Source of the DNA: Reyranella humidisoli
GTDB taxonomy: Bacteria > Pseudomonadota > Alphaproteobacteria > Reyranellales > Reyranellaceae
Reading direction: 5' to 3'
Assembly (NCBI RefSeq): GCF_019039055.1
Contig: NZ_JAHOPB010000001.1
Coordinates: 2,516,001 to 2,580,000, forward strand
DNA length: 64,000 nt
The notes below the pieces were generated by a model, which was given only the letters and a program-made list of their open reading frames with translations, ran no database searches and was not told where the DNA came from. The position numbers and the translations under genes are program-made. The number at the start of each line of letters is the position of its first letter. Position 1 is the stretch's first letter. Positions 61,082 through 64,000 of this stretch are shown one piece after another.

Positions 61082-61735
61082 ATGAGCCGTGTGCGCCGCT
61101 CGCGGCCGGTCCTCGCCCTCGATGCGATGGGTGTGCTGTACGAGACCGGCGACGATGTGGGCGGGCTACTCGTTCCCTTCGCGCAGGGCCGGGGCTCGCC
61201 GGCCACCGTCGCCGAGATCGAAAGGGCGTATCTCGCGGCGAGCTACGGCCAGATCGATGCGGCCTCCTTCTGGGAGCGGCTCGGCCTCGATCCCGCCGTG
61301 GAGGACGAATACCTCTCCGGCCACCGCCTCTCGGCTGGCGTGCATGCGCTGCTGGACGGTGTGGGCGGCCTGTTCGACTCGGTCTGTTGCCTGTCCAACG
61401 ACGTTGCCGCTTGGTCGGTCAAGTTGCGACGGGCCCACGCGCTCGAGCCCGCGATCCCGCTCTGGTTCGTCAGCGGCGAGATCGGACTGCGCAAGCCCGA
61501 TCCCGGCATCTACCGCCACATGCGCGTGCATCTCGGCGGGCCCGCGACCGGCATCCTCTTCGTCGACGACCGGGTGCCCAATCTCGATGTCGCGCGCAAG
61601 CTCGGCCTGCACACGCTCCTGTTCGATCCGGCCGGAAAGACGGAGCCGGGCGCGCATCCGCGGATCGCGCGGCTGGAGGAACTGCTCGATCCGAAGATCG
61701 TCGCGCGCGCCACCGGCCGGAGACCTCGCCGCTGA
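61082..61735 (+). CDS. HAD-superfamily hydrolase
   Basis: A 217-residue HAD (subfamily IA-like) protein. The nucleophile motif is LALDAMGVLYE (Asp14, with Met where many have the second Asp, as in DLGGVL-type members). Motif II is SNDVAAW, the lysine of motif III lies in RKPDPGIYRHM, and motif IV is FVDDRVPNLDVA. A phosphatase or dehalogenase activity on a small molecule is expected. The start has AGGAG six bases upstream. It is not obviously part of an operon; the next gene is on the other strand 20 bp away. Confidence 0.88.
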   Translation: MSRVRRSRPVLALDAMGVLYETGDDVGGLLVPFAQGRGSPATVAEIERAYLAASYGQIDAASFWERLGLDPAVEDEYLSGHRLSAGVHALLDGVGGLFDSVCCLSNDVAAWSVKLRRAHALEPAIPLWFVSGEIGLRKPDPGIYRHMRVHLGGPATGILFVDDRVPNLDVARKLGLHTLLFDPAGKTEPGAHPRIARLEELLDPKIVARATGRRPRR

Positions 61736-61755
61736 GCGGCCTCGCTATTCGCCAC

Positions 61756-62109
61756 TCACCACTCGCCGCAGCCGAACTTCAGCAGGTTGCCGTGCGGATC
61801 GTGGACGTAGAACTCCTTCATGTTCCACGGCCGCACCTCGAAGGGCGAGAGCCTCTCCACGCCTCGCTTCTCGAACTCGGCATGCAGCGCCGCCACCTGG
61901 CCGCCGCGGATGTAGCAGCTTGTGTTCTCGGGAAAGCGGCGATCGTCGGTCTTCCAGAAATGGATCTCCATCTCGTCGCGCCTGACGATCAGGTAGCCCG
62001 CATCCTGGTAGCCGACCGTGAAGCCGAGCTGGTCGGCATAGAAGGCGGCACTCTCGGCGATGTCGAGGGAAGCGAGGATCGGGATGGTGCGGGCGGGATC
62101 GTGGGTCAT
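61756..62109 (-). CDS. Glyoxalase/bleomycin-resistance (VOC) family protein
   Basis: A 117-residue vicinal-oxygen-chelate protein. It begins TIPILASLDIAESAAFYADQLGF, with EMEIHFWK in the first half and EFYVHDPHGNLLKFG in the second, the standard paired betaalphabetabetabeta modules. The His and Glu positions usual for metal binding in glyoxalases are partly replaced, so it is closer to bleomycin-resistance-like binding proteins. It lies just downstream (15 bp) of a small unknown gene on the same strand, so the two are probably co-transcribed. Confidence 0.88.
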   Translation of the reverse strand: MTHDPARTIPILASLDIAESAAFYADQLGFTVGYQDAGYLIVRRDEMEIHFWKTDDRRFPENTSCYIRGGQVAALHAEFEKRGVERLSPFEVRPWNMKEFYVHDPHGNLLKFGCGEW

Positions 62110-62124
62110 TGAACCCGCCTCATA

Positions 62125-62355
62125 TCAGGGAGCGCCGTGGCCCAACATCACGCTGTGCGAGGGACGGCCGCCGATGGCCAGCCAGCCCTTGGCCGCGGCG
62201 AAAGCCACGGCCGCGTCGACCGCCGAGGGACGCTCGCCGCTCATCTCGCGATGGACCAGTTCCAGCCCGATCCAGGTCTGGCGATCGCCCCGGACGCCCC
62301 TGACGGCGCGGCAGACGCGGACGGCCAGATCGTAAATCGCCTGCTTCCGTTCCAT
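62125..62355 (-). CDS. Small hypothetical protein
   Basis: A 76-residue protein (MERKQAIYDLAVRVCRAVR and onward), basic at the N-terminus, with no signal and no known motif. Its ATG has GGAGG and CAGGAG close upstream, which supports real translation. A longer frame reaches 62451 without ribosome site. It precedes the VOC protein gene by 15 bp and is probably in the same transcript. Function unknown. Confidence 0.6.
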   Translation of the reverse strand: MERKQAIYDLAVRVCRAVRGVRGDRQTWIGLELVHREMSGERPSAVDAAVAFAAAKGWLAIGGRPSHSVMLGHGAP

Positions 62356-62649
62356 CTCCTGACCTCCAGAAAGGTTTTTGTGGGGCGTTTCGCCCTCCTT
62401 AACTGACGAGCCCGCCGACGGTTCCCCGGCCATCCTGTGTAGATAAGACATGACTCCGCTCCCGCCGGTCCAAGCGTGCGAGTTTCAACTATGGGAGAGT
62501 GGCTTCAGCAGAAGCGTCGACAGCAGGCCGCGCGGAGGGGGAAAGCGGGAACCGGGCTCATGGGCCGAGAGATGCGCCCTATCCCGGCGTACAACAATGG
62601 ATTGGTTTGCCGAATTTCGGCCAGCGCGCAGCCAGTCTGTTCTCTCGGC

Positions 62650-63018
62650 CTATTCGACCGTGCGGGGCTTGCCGCGCGGCGGAAGCTTGCGCGCCGTCTC
62701 CAACTCATGCGCCAGTTCCGCGAGGCTCAGCATGCCGGGCCGCAGCGGAAGGCGCGCGACGCCGGAATTGCGCCGGTTCTCCTCGGGCCAGAGCGCCCGC
62801 CGCGCGAAGGACCGCGCCTCGTCGAACTTGCTCGACCTGATCGCGATGATCGCGGCACCCAGGCAGCGCTGCTCCCATTCGCCGAACGGAGCCACGCCGC
62901 GGCCCAGCGCGTCGAGGATCTTCGTGATCGCCTCGACGGCCATCTTCTTCTTGTCCTCGGAGGCGAGCTCTTCGGAGGACACGGACAGCGATTTGCGCAG
63001 GGCTTCGATATCGGACAT
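62650..63018 (-). CDS. Hypothetical helical protein
   Basis: A 122-residue soluble, mostly alpha-helical protein (MSDIEALRKSLSVSSEELASE, then EWEQRCLGAAIIAIRSSKF). I do not recognise the family. It has no signal or membrane segment. It lies 67 bp downstream of the lysozyme-like gene on the same strand. About 294 bp of apparently empty sequence separate it from the small gene at 62355. Confidence 0.6.
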   Translation of the reverse strand: MSDIEALRKSLSVSSEELASEDKKKMAVEAITKILDALGRGVAPFGEWEQRCLGAAIIAIRSSKFDEARSFARRALWPEENRRNSGVARLPLRPGMLSLAELAHELETARKLPPRGKPRTVE

Positions 63019-63085
63019 GGCGGCAGTCTAGCCGCTCAAGGCCGATCCCGCCGCCTCTTTTCACGCTTCCTGCACAGCGCGGGAA

Positions 63086-63901
63086 TCAGGCCTGGCCGGC
63101 GCCCCAGAAGCGCCGCAACCCCGCGGCGTCGCCGTTGAACAGGTTGCGGTCGCAGTGGCTGACGCCCTTCACGATGTTGGTCTGGCCGTAGGCGGGCTTC
63201 CCGTCGCTTTCGTCGCCGGCATACTGCCAGAGTCGCCAGCCGGTGGTTTCCCAGGCCAAAGGGATCTCCGGCGAATCGTGATAGTCGGCGACCCACAGGC
63301 CGCAGCGCGCCAGGATCGAATCGGGCGTGATGCGCGCGCCGAGGCTCAGGTTGGAGTTGGGCAGCGGCTCGCCGTTGGCCCAGGTCGGGTGGACGTAGAC
63401 CACGGGCAGCCGGCCGGTCGCCGAGGCCACGGCCTGCACGAACTCCTCGGCCTGGTCGACCCGCATCGAGTTGCGCGGGTTGTTCTCGTTGGCCTCAAGG
63501 TCGAGCGCCAGCAGGGTGCGCGGGCCGGGGCGGGCCACGGAGAGGAAATAGGCCGCCTGTCGCGCGCCTGGCGTCTGGCCCGTGCCGAAATGATAGGCGC
63601 CCCAGAGGAGACCGGCTGCCTCGGCCTGCGGCCGCCTTCCGGCATAGGCCGTGTCGAGATAGTCGCCGCCCTCGGTCGCCTTGTGGATGACGCCCAGCAT
63701 GCCGCTCTGCCGCACGGCGCGGAAGTCGGAGACGGCCACGCTGCGGCTGAGGTCGATGACGGCATCGAGTCCCAGCGTCGCCCGGTCCGGCGGCGGCGGT
63801 GCGATCGGGTAGGGCCTGGCGGTCGAGACGGGCTGGCCGGGGGTGCACCCGGCGGCCGTCGTCGCGGCGAGACCGGAGAGCAGAGTCCTGCGGGAGATCA
63901 T
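63086..63901 (-). CDS. GH25 (Cellosyl/M1) lysozyme-like lipoprotein
   Basis: A 271-residue protein with GH25 landmarks: AVIDLSRSV near the first catalytic acid, GVIHKATEGGDYLDT, LLWGAYHFG and the second acid in ALDLEANEN. Tat-type arginines (ISRRTLLSGL) precede a lipobox ending at Cys19 (TAAGC), so export and attachment as a lipoprotein are predicted. GH25 enzymes cut the MurNAc-GlcNAc bond of peptidoglycan; a role in wall remodelling is likely. The start was moved to the ATG at 63901, as the longer frame to 63928 has no ribosome site and adds nine residues before the signal. Confidence 0.88.
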   Translation of the reverse strand: MISRRTLLSGLAATTAAGCTPGQPVSTARPYPIAPPPPDRATLGLDAVIDLSRSVAVSDFRAVRQSGMLGVIHKATEGGDYLDTAYAGRRPQAEAAGLLWGAYHFGTGQTPGARQAAYFLSVARPGPRTLLALDLEANENNPRNSMRVDQAEEFVQAVASATGRLPVVYVHPTWANGEPLPNSNLSLGARITPDSILARCGLWVADYHDSPEIPLAWETTGWRLWQYAGDESDGKPAYGQTNIVKGVSHCDRNLFNGDAAGLRRFWGAGQA

Positions 63902-63942
63902 GCCGCGAGAGTAGGGCGTCCGGCGCACCGGGCAAGCCCGTG

Positions 63943-64000
63943 TCAGGTCTTGAGTGCCGCCTGCCGCGCGCGCAGTTCGTCGCTGGGCCGGACGTCGCGC
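63943..64000 (-). CDS. Possible 3' end of a gene cut by the window
   Basis: Reading the minus strand from the edge gives 18 codons (ending RARQAALKT) and a TGA at 63943-63945, with codon use like the neighbours. Too short to identify; offered only as the possible tail of a gene lying beyond the window. Confidence 0.35.
   Translation of the reverse strand, partial: RDVRPSDELRARQAALKT

Noticed and set aside
1-64000. tRNA, rRNA or riboswitch genes
   Set aside because: I looked for cloverleaf-like TpsiC segments and conserved rRNA stretches and saw none outside coding sequence.

Overview
The window is GC-rich chromosomal DNA from a Gram-negative bacterium, most likely an alphaproteobacterium. 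The evidence is the ADP-heptose genes, the Kps-type polysaccharide exporter, AsmA, several Tat signals, a GcvA-like LysR regulator, an orphan TctC/Bug binding protein and SphA next to sulfatases. Rhizobiales/Rhodospirillales lineages such as Reyranella or Bradyrhizobium would fit, but I cannot settle the genus from sequence alone. I see no rRNA, tRNA, CRISPR array or insertion sequence.

Layout. 0-4.2 kb: a cyclic-di-GMP block with one EAL protein (cut by the window edge) and two membrane GGDEF proteins. 4.3-7.5 kb: an exported beta-carbonic anhydrase, a TPR protein and an orphan Bug-type binding protein. 7.8-11.1 kb: a lone, compositionally different helicase-nuclease gene that looks like a horizontally acquired defence gene. 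11.1-17.2 kb: a GMC oxidoreductase, a large AsmA protein and the msrB-msrA pair. 17.4-42.5 kb: a cell-surface region holding a serralysin-like protease, a TylF-like methyltransferase, hldE-hldD (ADP-heptose synthesis), two giant paralogous secreted proteins with a tyrosine-rich repeat, a glycosyltransferase, a KpsE/KpsT exporter with a TPR-KpsM fusion, a family 9 glycosyltransferase with a four-cysteine N-terminus, and a beta-helix protein. 42.7-47.9 kb: a BMP-type binding protein, small proteins, a Rieske oxygenase, a DUF4239-like membrane protein and a Crp/Fnr regulator preceded by Fnr-type boxes. 47.8-57 kb: an SphA-like outer-membrane protein with two tandem arylsulfatases, then an autotransporter-like protein carrying 24 tandem 63-bp repeats. 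57.2-64 kb: a dienelactone hydrolase divergent from a GlxA-type AraC regulator, an FMN-binding protein, a LysR regulator, a HAD phosphatase, a glyoxalase-fold protein, two small unknowns and a GH25 lysozyme-like lipoprotein.

The most interesting part is 17.4-42.5 kb. Four large proteins without Sec signals (17406, 23612, 27987 and 39313) share type I secretion-like C-termini. They lie among genes that make ADP-heptose, transfer sugars and export a polysaccharide. The reading that this is one surface system, possibly including sugar modification of secreted proteins, is inference. No type I secretion ABC transporter or adaptor is present in the window. The two giant proteins look to me like a poorly described family, with a possible GH64/thaumatin-like N-terminal part, a novel two-part repeat and a C-terminal secretion module.

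Five palindromic or mosaic intergenic elements (20612, 34044, 44215, 44865, 60743) and three short tandem arrays (12867, 52655, 54938) are mapped.
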